DNA from: CG2-30-40-21 sp043806395 | Lineage (GTDB): Bacteria > UBA9089 > CG2-30-40-21 | Direction: 5' to 3' | DNA length: 5,237 bases | NCBI GenBank assembly: GCA_043806395.1 | Contig: JAZDHC010000120.1 | Coordinates: forward strand, 1 to 5,237 | In this document: positions 1 through 4,347 of the stretch, piece after piece | How positions within the stretch are numbered: position 1 is the stretch's first letter | Layout of the letters: each line of letters opens with the position of its first letter | Notes under the pieces: model-generated | Databases searched by the model: none | Seen by the model: only the letters and a program-made list of their open reading frames with translations | What the model was told of the DNA's origin: nothing | Translations under genes and position numbers: made by a program

Positions 1-1
1 G

Positions 2-133
2 ATTCTACTCGGACAAACTAAAGGCCGTGGTAAACTTGACCGCTACAATAAATATTCCCTTCCCATCAAAGATATCTTCGTCTACCCTCTTAATAAATCC
101 TTTCGCCAAATACTCTCCTCGGCTCATCCTTAA
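2..133 (+). CDS. Possible C-terminal tail of an unidentified rightward gene (partial)
   Basis: This frame is open from the left edge to a TAA at 131-133 and gives 43 residues of a basic, mixed-composition tail (for example GRGKLDRYNKYSLP, then FVYPLNKSFRQIL). I do not recognise the family. The call is weak. The next plus frame is also open, from 3 to a TGA at 147-149, and the minus strand has a 40-codon ATG ORF over the same bases, so the frame cannot be decided from this fragment. I prefer this frame only because its residue mix looks most protein-like. If real, the gene converges on the leftward gene that ends at 213, with about 80 bp between them. A C-terminal piece of a mobile-element protein is possible but not shown. 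Confidence 0.3.
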   Translation: MLLGQTKGRGKLDRYNKYSLPIKDIFVYPLNKSFRQILSSAHP

Positions 134-212
134 TAGGGGGGTTTACTGAATATTTACCTGTTTTCACTGCCATTATGCGGTGGATCTGTCTTTTAAGGGA
201 GATAAAAGGCAA

Positions 213-1526
213 TTAAAAGGAGAGCCTCAATCCTGCCCTAACATCTGTATGCCCATAATCCCAATTTTTTCCAGTTGATGAATATGTAGTAGTAACTACT
301 GTGTTCCCATAGCTATCTGTCGCCTTCGCATCCCAGATGTATGTCGGATTCTCAATTGTGCCTATAATTTGCCTTATCTCTCCCCAGAAAGAGAGGTTTT
401 TACTAATAGCACATTCTGCCCCACCACATAGATGATACCCATAACCGTTCTCTTGCATCTTGGGATTTCTTTTATATGCGTTATACTGTGAAAGTTGTCC
501 CGCAGCAGAAAAAGAGCCTTGATATATCCACGGTGTTTCCTCCAAGTTATCCCAACTATACTGGCTGACACCAAATCCCCCATAAAAGAGAGTTTTTGGC
601 GAAACCGTACATGATAACAGTGCAGTCACTCCATATGAGGAGCATTTGTTTGTCTCTTTACGACCACTATTATTATCCCCTTCATATTTCTTGCTTCCTA
701 CCTCAAACTGAATTCCACACTTTTTTCCCATAAATCGCAAATCACCTGTCACGCCGCTACCAATTCCTTCCACATCTCCGTTCACATCGTTCATGCCGAA
801 AGAATCGATTCCGCCACCAATTGAGGTTGTTATACTCCCAGACGGTGTTGTTCCTGCTTCTTCTTTTGGTATTTTTGGTTCTCTTAATCCAACTTCCCTT
901 ACTCCCTTTACCCTCTCTATCTTCTCTATTCTCTCCATTGCAACAACGAAGTCACTACCATCTGCTGTCCTTATCTTATAAGACTTACCAATCACAGTTT
1001 CAATTATCCGACCCAGTATTGTGTTTCCGTCCTTTAAACAAACTACTTCGTCAGATCTCTCACTCGCTGCAGATTTAATCTTATCTATCTTTTCTACAGG
1101 ATAAACAGAAATAGCATCTGTAGTCTTGATTTTATAGGATTTTCCGGGGGTTACTTCAAATATCTTTCCGTTTATCTTACTTCCATCCGTCAGGTAGACA
1201 GTCTCTATTGGCAGATTGGTTATATCTACCAGCATCTCCTCCTCTTCCTCTACAACTCCAGGCTTAGCTATCCCAATTTGGATCTTTTCTATCTCCTCTA
1301 CTTTATAGACGAATGTTTTCTTATTCGTCTCCTTTGTCTGTATTGTGTACGATTTATCAGGTGCAATCGCAATAATCTCACCTTTAACCATACTCCCATT
1401 CTTTAGCCAAATTATCCCTTCTTTTAAGTAGACCATATCTGCCGCATAGGCAAATGTAGCTACAAACATCATCACTGCCAAAACAACAGCACAAATCTTT
1501 TGTCCATCTCTTATAATCCTTTTCAT
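213..1526 (-). CDS. Putative outer-membrane beta-barrel protein with three N-terminal beta-rich repeats
   Basis: The product has 437 residues. A basic N-terminus and hydrophobic stretch (residues about 11-26) end in AYA-AD, a good signal peptidase I site near residue 28. Three imperfect repeats follow at about 40-85, 109-151 and 161-206. Their shared pattern is V-x-L-x-(D/N)-G-x-x-(I/V)-x-G-(K/R/E)-I, then GKSYKI-x-T, then V-E-K-I-x-K-I. An acidic EEEEE linker (93-97) separates the first two. A Pro/Lys/Glu linker (about 207-232) leads to a Gly/aromatic-rich C-terminal region of about 200 residues ending GLRLSF, with the terminal Phe typical of outer-membrane barrels. Similar 'VYLKNGSxIxGxI' repeats are common in uncharacterised envelope proteins of Bacteroidetes and other Gram-negatives. 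The size would suit an eight-strand barrel with periplasmic repeats, but this is inference. The ATG is supported by a GGAGG 9 nt upstream. No enzymatic motif is seen. Confidence 0.75.
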   Translation of the reverse strand: MKRIIRDGQKICAVVLAVMMFVATFAYAADMVYLKEGIIWLKNGSMVKGEIIAIAPDKSYTIQTKETNKKTFVYKVEEIEKIQIGIAKPGVVEEEEEMLVDITNLPIETVYLTDGSKINGKIFEVTPGKSYKIKTTDAISVYPVEKIDKIKSAASERSDEVVCLKDGNTILGRIIETVIGKSYKIRTADGSDFVVAMERIEKIERVKGVREVGLREPKIPKEEAGTTPSGSITTSIGGGIDSFGMNDVNGDVEGIGSGVTGDLRFMGKKCGIQFEVGSKKYEGDNNSGRKETNKCSSYGVTALLSCTVSPKTLFYGGFGVSQYSWDNLEETPWIYQGSFSAAGQLSQYNAYKRNPKMQENGYGYHLCGGAECAISKNLSFWGEIRQIIGTIENPTYIWDAKATDSYGNTVVTTTYSSTGKNWDYGHTDVRAGLRLSF

Positions 1527-1527
1527 C

Positions 1528-1542
1528 TTTTACTTCCTCCTC
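1528..1542 (-). promoter_or_regulatory. Strong ribosome binding site of the repeat/barrel gene
   Basis: On the minus strand this reads GAGGAGGAAGTAAAA, with GGAGG 9 nt before the ATG at 1526. The same 15 bases lie at 2231-2245 before the next gene upstream, which supports both chosen starts. Confidence 0.75.
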
Positions 1543-1632
1543 GTATAATTTTCGATATGACCTTTCTGTCCCTTCAAAGTTCTGCTTATACATTACCTCA
1601 CATGACTTCACATGGTAAATTCCATTCATTAA

Positions 1633-1663
1633 GCAGGGGAACAGGTCATACCTATTCCCCTGC
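1633..1663 (-). promoter_or_regulatory. Near-perfect 31-nt palindrome / leader hairpin upstream of the barrel gene
   Basis: GCAGGGGAA (1633-1641) pairs with TTCCCCTGC (1655-1663), and AGGT (1643-1646) pairs with ACCT (1650-1653) around a 3-nt loop. The only mismatch (C1642 with A1654) becomes a U-G wobble in minus-strand RNA, giving a 14-bp stem with an AUG loop. No T-run follows on either strand, so it does not look like a rho-independent terminator. It sits just downstream of the candidate promoter at 1668-1697. It could therefore be an operator overlapping the transcription start or a stabilising 5' hairpin of the mRNA. A dispersed palindromic repeat is the alternative. Confidence 0.6.
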
Positions 1664-1667
1664 GATT

Positions 1668-1697
1668 AGTATATTCAGGGATAAAACGGAGGGTAAA
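1668..1697 (-). promoter_or_regulatory. Candidate sigma70-type promoter for the barrel gene
   Basis: On the minus strand, TTTACC (1692-1697, four of six to TTGACA) is followed after an 18-bp spacer by TATACT (1668-1673, five of six to TATAAT). Transcription would begin near 1661, at the edge of the palindrome at 1633-1663, leaving a leader of about 135 nt before the ATG at 1526. The -35 box is mediocre. Confidence 0.4.
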
Positions 1698-1787
1698 GAA
1701 TGCAAACCTTTTTTCCATTAAATTATCCCTATCTCACTCTGCAAAACTGACAAAGAGCCATCTTTTTAGCCCTTAATCTTTCGACTT

Positions 1788-1809
1788 GCAGCTTCTTCTC
1801 AGAAGCTGC
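1788..1809 (-). terminator. Perfect 9-bp hairpin spanning the stop codon of the DUF5683-like gene
   Basis: GCAGCTTCT (1788-1796) and AGAAGCTGC (1801-1809) are perfect inverted repeats around four bases. In minus-strand RNA the loop is GAGA, a GNRA tetraloop, and the stop codon TGA (1799-1801) runs from the stem into the loop. No U-run follows, so a classical intrinsic terminator is not supported. A 3'-end stabiliser, a Rho- or RNase-related boundary, or a terminator lacking a U-tract are all possible. Confidence 0.45.
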
Positions 1810-2227
1810 ATTTATAGGCTAAGATTGCTTTCTTCTCATCAAGAAGAAGGCTAACCCTATGAGACTGTTTCAAATTGTCATTAAACTTGTTTGCTCCTTG
1901 GTAAGCATCTACCATGCTCCATATCTTGAGCCCAAGGATAGCTATTAGTTGGGGAGCCTGTATACTTGTCGTCGTTGTGTCAATATAGCCCCAACTATAT
2001 GTATCTCGTGTGGTCTCTTCTTTAAACATTGTGGCAGCGCAAACAACCGTTCCACCCAACATCAGTATCCCTTTGATTGTTTCTTTGTTGTAAACCTGAC
2101 CTCCGCCAGTGACGAGAAGAGACCAAAGCACAGCTGTAGTCGGATTCTTTTCTTCTTGTGCAAAAGCCATATTTGCTATCCCCATTGCTAAACTCACTAC
2201 TAATCCTACAATAATCAACTTTTTCAT
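1799..2227 (-). CDS. Small membrane protein of DUF5683/TM2-like type
   Basis: With the start at 2227 the product has 142 residues. MKKLIIVGLV begins a signal peptide or first membrane segment ending AFA-QE at about residue 23. The core motif is N-P-x-x-A-x-x-x-S-L-L-V-T-G-G-G-Q-V-Y-N at about 28-47, then K-G-I-L and a hydrophobic helix (about 53-68). A second hydrophobic stretch (about 90-106) leads into IWSMVDAY and an x-A-x-K-F-N segment. The G-G-G-Q-x-Y-N...K-G and W-x-x-x-D-A-Y pattern is that of DUF5683/TM2-like small membrane proteins of unknown function. An ATG at 2311 is open but adds 28 hydrophilic residues before a clear signal sequence and has no good binding site, whereas 2227 has GGAGG 11 nt upstream. 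The C-terminus YKCSF looks complete. Function is unknown. Confidence 0.75.
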   Translation of the reverse strand: MKKLIIVGLVVSLAMGIANMAFAQEEKNPTTAVLWSLLVTGGGQVYNKETIKGILMLGGTVVCAATMFKEETTRDTYSWGYIDTTTTSIQAPQLIAILGLKIWSMVDAYQGANKFNDNLKQSHRVSLLLDEKKAILAYKCSF

Positions 2228-2451
2228 TCTTTTTACTTCCTCCTCATTAAAATATTCACAGCCTGTCGAAGAGCACTGTGTCCTCTGATTCTGCCATATT
2301 TGATTTATCACCTCACTTTTGGCTATCTATGCTGCATTGGCATGGAATGATGTAGCTTCTTAATCACACCACATGTATTATTGCCAAGGTAATACACTCT
2401 AAAATGAAAGAAAAAACGCAACCTATGAACTTGTCGAGAGTGTGACCGATT
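2228..2451. other. 224-bp spacer, no gene seen
   Basis: Apart from the ribosome binding site, I see only weak structure. There is a 7-bp inverted pair, ACACTCT (2394-2400) and AGAGTGT (2437-2443), around a 36-nt gap, just past the stop of the 73-residue gene. A TTGGCA-like -35 at 2382-2387 (minus) has only a poor -10 (ATTAAG) 17 bp further on. No ORF with a credible start is visible. Confidence 0.4.
2231..2245 (-). promoter_or_regulatory. Ribosome binding site that fixes the start at 2227
   Basis: On the minus strand GAGGAGGAAGTAAAA precedes AGA-ATG-AAAAAG. It is identical over 15 bases to the site in front of the barrel gene and selects the internal ATG at 2227 over the longer open start at 2311. 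Confidence 0.75.
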
Positions 2452-2673
2452 TTATGTCATGATGGCCGCTTGCTTCTCAACTATTCGTTTATGCATATCC
2501 CAAACGGCACAAACCGTAGAGATGAACCATAAGGAAATGCCAACAACCACACCTATGGTAGTGATCACCAAGATAATTGAGATGAAACAGATGATTGAGT
2601 GAACAACCCCAGCTATCGGCTGTTTCTTAATAAAAAAGTAAACTGGGGGCAGAAACGCTGCGATTATGTACAT
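2452..2673 (-). CDS. Very small hydrophobic membrane protein, possibly Pmp3/YqaE-like
   Basis: The product has 73 residues and is mostly membrane-embedded. Hydrophobic segments lie at about 2-15 (with LPP at 8-10), 20-38 and 40-57. Charged residues KK at 16-17 lie between the first two, and the tail from D59 onward (DMHKRIVEKQ) is polar. The early F-L-P-P followed by a short basic turn recalls the Pmp3/YqaE family, which are about 50-60 residues with two helices and linked to membrane potential or stress. This protein is longer and has a third hydrophobic stretch, so membership is tentative; a TM2-like or superinfection-immunity-like small protein is an alternative. The start is well supported by AGGAGG 9 nt upstream. 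A structured leader lies before it (2708-2744). Confidence 0.7.
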   Translation of the reverse strand: MYIIAAFLPPVYFFIKKQPIAGVVHSIICFISIILVITTIGVVVGISLWFISTVCAVWDMHKRIVEKQAAIMT

Positions 2674-2682
2674 TACAATTTT

Positions 2683-2687
2683 CCTCC
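2683..2687 (-). promoter_or_regulatory. Ribosome binding site of the 73-residue membrane protein
   Basis: The minus strand reads ACAGGAGGAAAATTGTA-ATG, with a perfect GGAGG at 9-nt spacing. This is the main reason to accept so short an ORF as a gene. Confidence 0.7.
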
Positions 2688-2707
2688 TGTCTCTTTGTTT
2701 CGCTTAT

Positions 2708-2744
2708 GGGAGCAGAGCCTCACCTATTTTTTGGCAAGGCTCCC
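2708..2744 (-). promoter_or_regulatory. Strand-biased leader hairpin with two exclusive pairings
   Basis: In minus-strand RNA, GAGCCUUGCC (2742-2733) pairs with GGUGAGGCUC (2724-2715) around the loop AAAAAAUA. All ten positions pair, two as U-G/G-U wobbles that are mismatches in plus-strand RNA. A second pairing, GGGAGC (2744-2739) with GCUCCC (2713-2708), uses the same GAGC bases and so excludes the first. The element lies between the lipoprotein stop and the 73-residue gene, about 35 nt before its start. No T-run follows. It does not match a riboswitch class I know. Confidence 0.5.
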
Positions 2745-2782
2745 AGCAACAGATTAAGCATTATCTTGTGGATATAAACACA

Positions 2783-3280
2783 TTATTTATCCACTTTTAT
2801 GATAGTACCCATAGTTAAATGCTTAACATGATATTTTCCTTCGTATTCCTGTGGTATCCTCAGTTCATTACGGGCAATTAGTACTCCCATTTTCGGTTCT
2901 TGATAAATAAATAGTATATCACCCGCTTTTGCATTCACATTGATTGATGCCCAATTTTCGGCTTTTGAAAGTATTTGGTGTTCACCAGGCAATAGATTGA
3001 AATATATATATTGTTTGCCTTTGGTATATCCCATCTCAGAAGCCACTTCTTTATCATCTACGAATACACCAAATCTAATAAGTGTTCCCACAAATGAAGG
3101 GCGAACAACATATACAATTGCCTTTCCGTCTTCTGGCAATTTCGGTAACTCGTAACCCGATATATCCGACTTCATTGCTTCTGGACTAGGTAGTGTTGCA
3201 CAACCAGATAATGCAAAAAGCATCACTGCAAACAAACCAAAAGTTATCCCCATTGCTTTACTTATTTTTAAAAAACTCAT
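2783..3280 (-). CDS. DUF2846-type lipoprotein
   Basis: The product has 165 residues. The N-terminus has K5 and K8, a hydrophobic stretch (about 10-24) and a lipobox L-S-G-C with the lipidated cysteine at C27, followed by ATLPSP. Residue +2 is Ala rather than Asp, consistent with outer-membrane sorting. From about residue 52 the sequence follows the DUF2846 layout: G-K-A-I-V-Y-V-V-R-P-S near the front, then F-V-D-D-K-E-V, then Y-I-Y-F-N-L-L-P-G-E-H, then A-K-A-G-D-I-L-F-I-Y. The family is common in Gram-negative envelopes and its function is unknown. The start has AAGGAG 11 nt upstream. A 7-bp inverted repeat (GTGGATA 2768-2774 with TATCCAC 2788-2794) overlaps the stop. The gene lies 70 bp downstream of the Fn3-like fragment and may be cotranscribed with it. 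Confidence 0.8.
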   Translation of the reverse strand: MSFLKISKAMGITFGLFAVMLFALSGCATLPSPEAMKSDISGYELPKLPEDGKAIVYVVRPSFVGTLIRFGVFVDDKEVASEMGYTKGKQYIYFNLLPGEHQILSKAENWASINVNAKAGDILFIYQEPKMGVLIARNELRIPQEYEGKYHVKHLTMGTIIKVDK

Positions 3281-3318
3281 TTTCTTTCTATCTCCTTGTC
3301 TAAAATTTTGGCATTGCT

Positions 3319-3363
3319 AAATTTTTTATATAAACCCAAATATCTTGGGATTAAATAAAATTT
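3319..3363 (-). terminator. AT-rich imperfect hairpin at the end of the Fn3-like ORF
   Basis: CCCAA (3335-3339) and TTGGG (3345-3349) form the core. The flanks extend it outward with mostly A-T pairs and a few mismatches, ending in AAATTT on both sides. In minus-strand RNA the core is followed by UUUAUAU. It overlaps the last codons and the TAA (3351-3353) of the upstream ORF. It is plausible as a weak bidirectional terminator. The long AT palindrome could instead be a small repeat element. Confidence 0.35.
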
Positions 3364-3866
3364 AAAGAGATGCGTTCACCTCCTTCTCTTGCGAGTGTAT
3401 AATGTTCTTCGTTTGGGAAGTCATTCCAATTAAGCCGCACCATAGTGGATGAGACAGGAATAGCGGTAAAGGTTGTAACTGTTTCTTGTTGTGGGGGTAA
3501 GGTTTCTATTGTGAAGGCTGTAATAGTATAGGTTAAGTTAGCTGAGTGACCACCAAGATAAGGGCTTATGCTTTGCAGAGAATAATTTCCATTTGTCTGC
3601 TGCCCACCAACAACTATAGCTGTATACCATTTTAACTCATATGCTATTGCAGACTTGCTGGATAAAATAAGCAAAAGGGATAGAAGGCAAAAAATGAGGG
3701 GTAAGCTAATGAAAGGTGTGTTGGTGAGAAACAACCGTTTTTGGACAGAGATGAACCCTGTCCTTACAACAGAGCTACTTCTGTCTGATGTCTGATGTCT
3801 GATGTCTGATGTCTGATGTCTGATGTCTGATGTCTGATGTCTGATGTCTGATGTCTCATGTCTCAT
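3351..3866 (-). CDS. Start-ambiguous, probably truncated secreted protein with an Fn3-like end
   Basis: The frame of 171 residues begins inside the heptanucleotide array, so residues 1-28 are only repeat translation (RHQTSDI periods). After a linker, K43-R44 and a strong hydrophobic segment (52-68) ending SAIA-YE look like a real signal peptide cut near residue 75. The mature part has a beta-rich segment and then an Fn3-like start: T-x-V-R-L-N-W (W147) followed by H-Y-T-L-A-R-E. It stops at residue 171, roughly halfway through an Fn3 fold, so truncation is likely. The ATG at 3866 has no good binding site. TTG at 3734 (residue 45) would start just before the hydrophobic core but also lacks a clear site. 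A strong promoter lies upstream (3918-3946). This may be a phase-variable gene or a decaying one whose 5' end was replaced by repeats. The function is unknown. Confidence 0.45.
   Translation of the reverse strand: MRHETSDIRHQTSDIRHQTSDIRHQTSDRSSSVVRTGFISVQKRLFLTNTPFISLPLIFCLLSLLLILSSKSAIAYELKWYTAIVVGGQQTNGNYSLQSISPYLGGHSANLTYTITAFTIETLPPQQETVTTFTAIPVSSTMVRLNWNDFPNEEHYTLAREGGERISLNFI
3743..3763 (-). repeat. Short GGACAG/CTGTCC palindrome inside the Fn3-like ORF
   Basis: GGACAG (3743-3748) pairs with CTGTCC (3758-3763). An inner G-C pair (3750 with 3756) is reached across one mismatch, which becomes a wobble in minus-strand RNA. Palindromes of this kind (a 'GGACAGG...CCTGTCC' style) are often dispersed between genes in repeat-rich bacterial genomes. 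Here the palindrome is translated as part of the linker before the signal peptide, which supports the view that the 5' end of this ORF is repeat-derived. Confidence 0.4.
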
Positions 3867-3907
3867 GTCTCATGTCTCATGTCTCATGTCTCATGTCTCA
3901 TGTCTCA
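3782..3907. repeat. Heptanucleotide tandem array, 18 units in two sub-blocks
   Basis: On the plus strand there are ten exact TGTCTGA units (3782-3851) followed by eight exact TGTCTCA units (3852-3907), with no interruption. The two blocks differ by one base, C versus G at position 6. On the minus strand they read TGAGACA x8 and then TCAGACA x10. TGAGACA contributes an ATG at each unit junction and a TGA in every frame within 21 nt. TCAGACA has neither ATG nor stop in any frame. Seven is not a multiple of three, so each gain or loss of a unit shifts the downstream frame. The block structure shows expansion of two related units separately. Confidence 0.97.
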
Positions 3908-3917
3908 TAATAATGAA

Positions 3918-3946
3918 AGTGTAGCATAAGCCAAATAAAATGTCAA
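3918..3946 (-). promoter_or_regulatory. Sigma70-type promoter reading into the heptad array
   Basis: On the minus strand a perfect TTGACA (3941-3946) is followed by a 17-bp spacer and TACACT (3918-3923, four of six to TATAAT). Transcription should start near 3911, only a few bases before the array begins at 3907, so the leader is essentially the array. A second, imperfect copy of the -35 region (TGGACA, minus strand, 3960-3965) lies 19 bp upstream, each copy preceded by an A-run and TGC. Confidence 0.6.
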
Positions 3947-3992
3947 GCACTTTTTTGCATGTCCAGCATTTTTTATTTCATCTGCTTTCCTT

Positions 3993-4100
3993 GGGAAAAC
4001 CGGGGACGGGAAAACCGGGGGAAAACCGGGAAAACCGGGCAGATTTGGGGTCAGACCTTGAATGTGGAATGCACTTGACAAAATTAGGGAAACCGGAGAC
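3993..4100. repeat. GAAAACCGG cluster with GGGGTCAGACC, IS200/REP-like remnant
   Basis: GAAAACCGG occurs four times (from 3995, 4010, 4021 and 4030), with a degenerate GAAACCGG at 4089-4096. GGGGTCAGACC lies between, near 4047-4057. Strings of this kind (GGGAAAACCGGGGAC and GGGGTCAGACC) are, from experience, commonly found beside Y1 transposases of the IS200/REP-associated type. No such transposase is in this window, so this is best read as a non-autonomous relic or landing zone. The open frames across it (for example plus-strand GKPGTGKPGENREN) are low-complexity translations of the repeat. Confidence 0.5.
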
Positions 4101-4122
4101 ATCGCCCTATAAAAGTCAAGCA

Positions 4123-4163
4123 ACAACCGAGGGTGACCGAACAACCGAGGGCAAACGACCGAC
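4123..4163 (+). repeat. Short 18-bp imperfect tandem repeat
   Basis: ACAACCGAGGG occurs at 4123-4133 and again at 4141-4151, 18 bp apart, followed by a degraded third copy around CCGACCGAAG. In one plus frame this gives the six-residue periods TTEGDR, TTEGKR and PTEDDC. That could be the trace of a coding repeat, but no gene with a credible start surrounds it. Confidence 0.5.
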
Positions 4164-4200
4164 CGAAGATGATTGCGAAAGTGTGGCAGAAGAAAACATA

Positions 4201-4347
4201 ACATATTAAGAATTCTGTGTGGAGCGGTGCACAAGAAAAGATGTTGCATACCTACAACAAGCCGACACACAATGACATATTAAGAATTCTGTGTGGAGCG
4301 GTGCACAAGAAAAGATGTTGCATACCTACAACAAGCCGACACACAAT
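4201..4347. repeat. Exact 74-bp tandem duplication (two copies)
   Basis: Positions 4201-4273 and 4275-4347 are identical over 73 bases with a period of 74. Each copy begins ACATATTAAGAATTCTGTGT and ends in GCCGACACACAAT. The unit has imperfect self-complementarity: GAATTCTGTGTGG near its start faces CCGACACACAATTC at its right end, and an inner TGTTG is matched by CAACA eight bases on. A further AATTCTGTGT (4346-4355) follows the second copy. The period is not a multiple of three and CDS potential is poor. Identity this high suggests recent duplication. I do not recognise the unit. Confidence 0.95.

Noticed and set aside
9..131. Minus-strand 40-codon ATG frame near the left edge
   Set aside because: The AAGG abuts the ATG with no spacing and the frame lies opposite two open plus frames. 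Nothing identifies it as a gene.
190..208. CTTTTA/TAAAAG hairpin beyond the stop of the barrel gene as a terminator
   Set aside because: The stem is six bp, almost all A-T, and has no U-run after it on the minus strand. This is too weak to call.
1384..1629. Minus-strand 81-codon frame overlapping the start of the barrel gene
   Set aside because: It lies in another frame over the signal-peptide region of a well-supported gene and includes the palindrome-adjacent leader.
2228..2311. Longer start (ATG at 2311) for the DUF5683-like gene
   Set aside because: It adds 28 hydrophilic residues ahead of an obvious signal sequence. The internal ATG at 2227 has a strong ribosome binding site.
3782..3907. 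CRISPR array
   Set aside because: Units are 7 bp and contiguous with no spacers, so this is a simple-sequence repeat.
3940..4209. Plus-strand 89-codon frame with GKPGTGKPGENREN
   Set aside because: It translates the GAAAACCGG cluster and adjacent short repeats, has no ribosome binding site, and its composition is low complexity.
3905..4270. Minus-strand 121-codon frame
   Set aside because: It covers the 74-bp repeat, the GAAAACCGG cluster and the -35 region of the array promoter. Its N-terminal residues are the same repeat translation seen in the 4252-4452 frame, and no family is recognisable.
4201..4347. CRISPR-like array or integron attC site
   Set aside because: There are only two abutting 74-bp copies with no spacers. 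A GTTGAAT near 4354 fits GTTRRRY, but the matching RYYYAAC arm is absent upstream.
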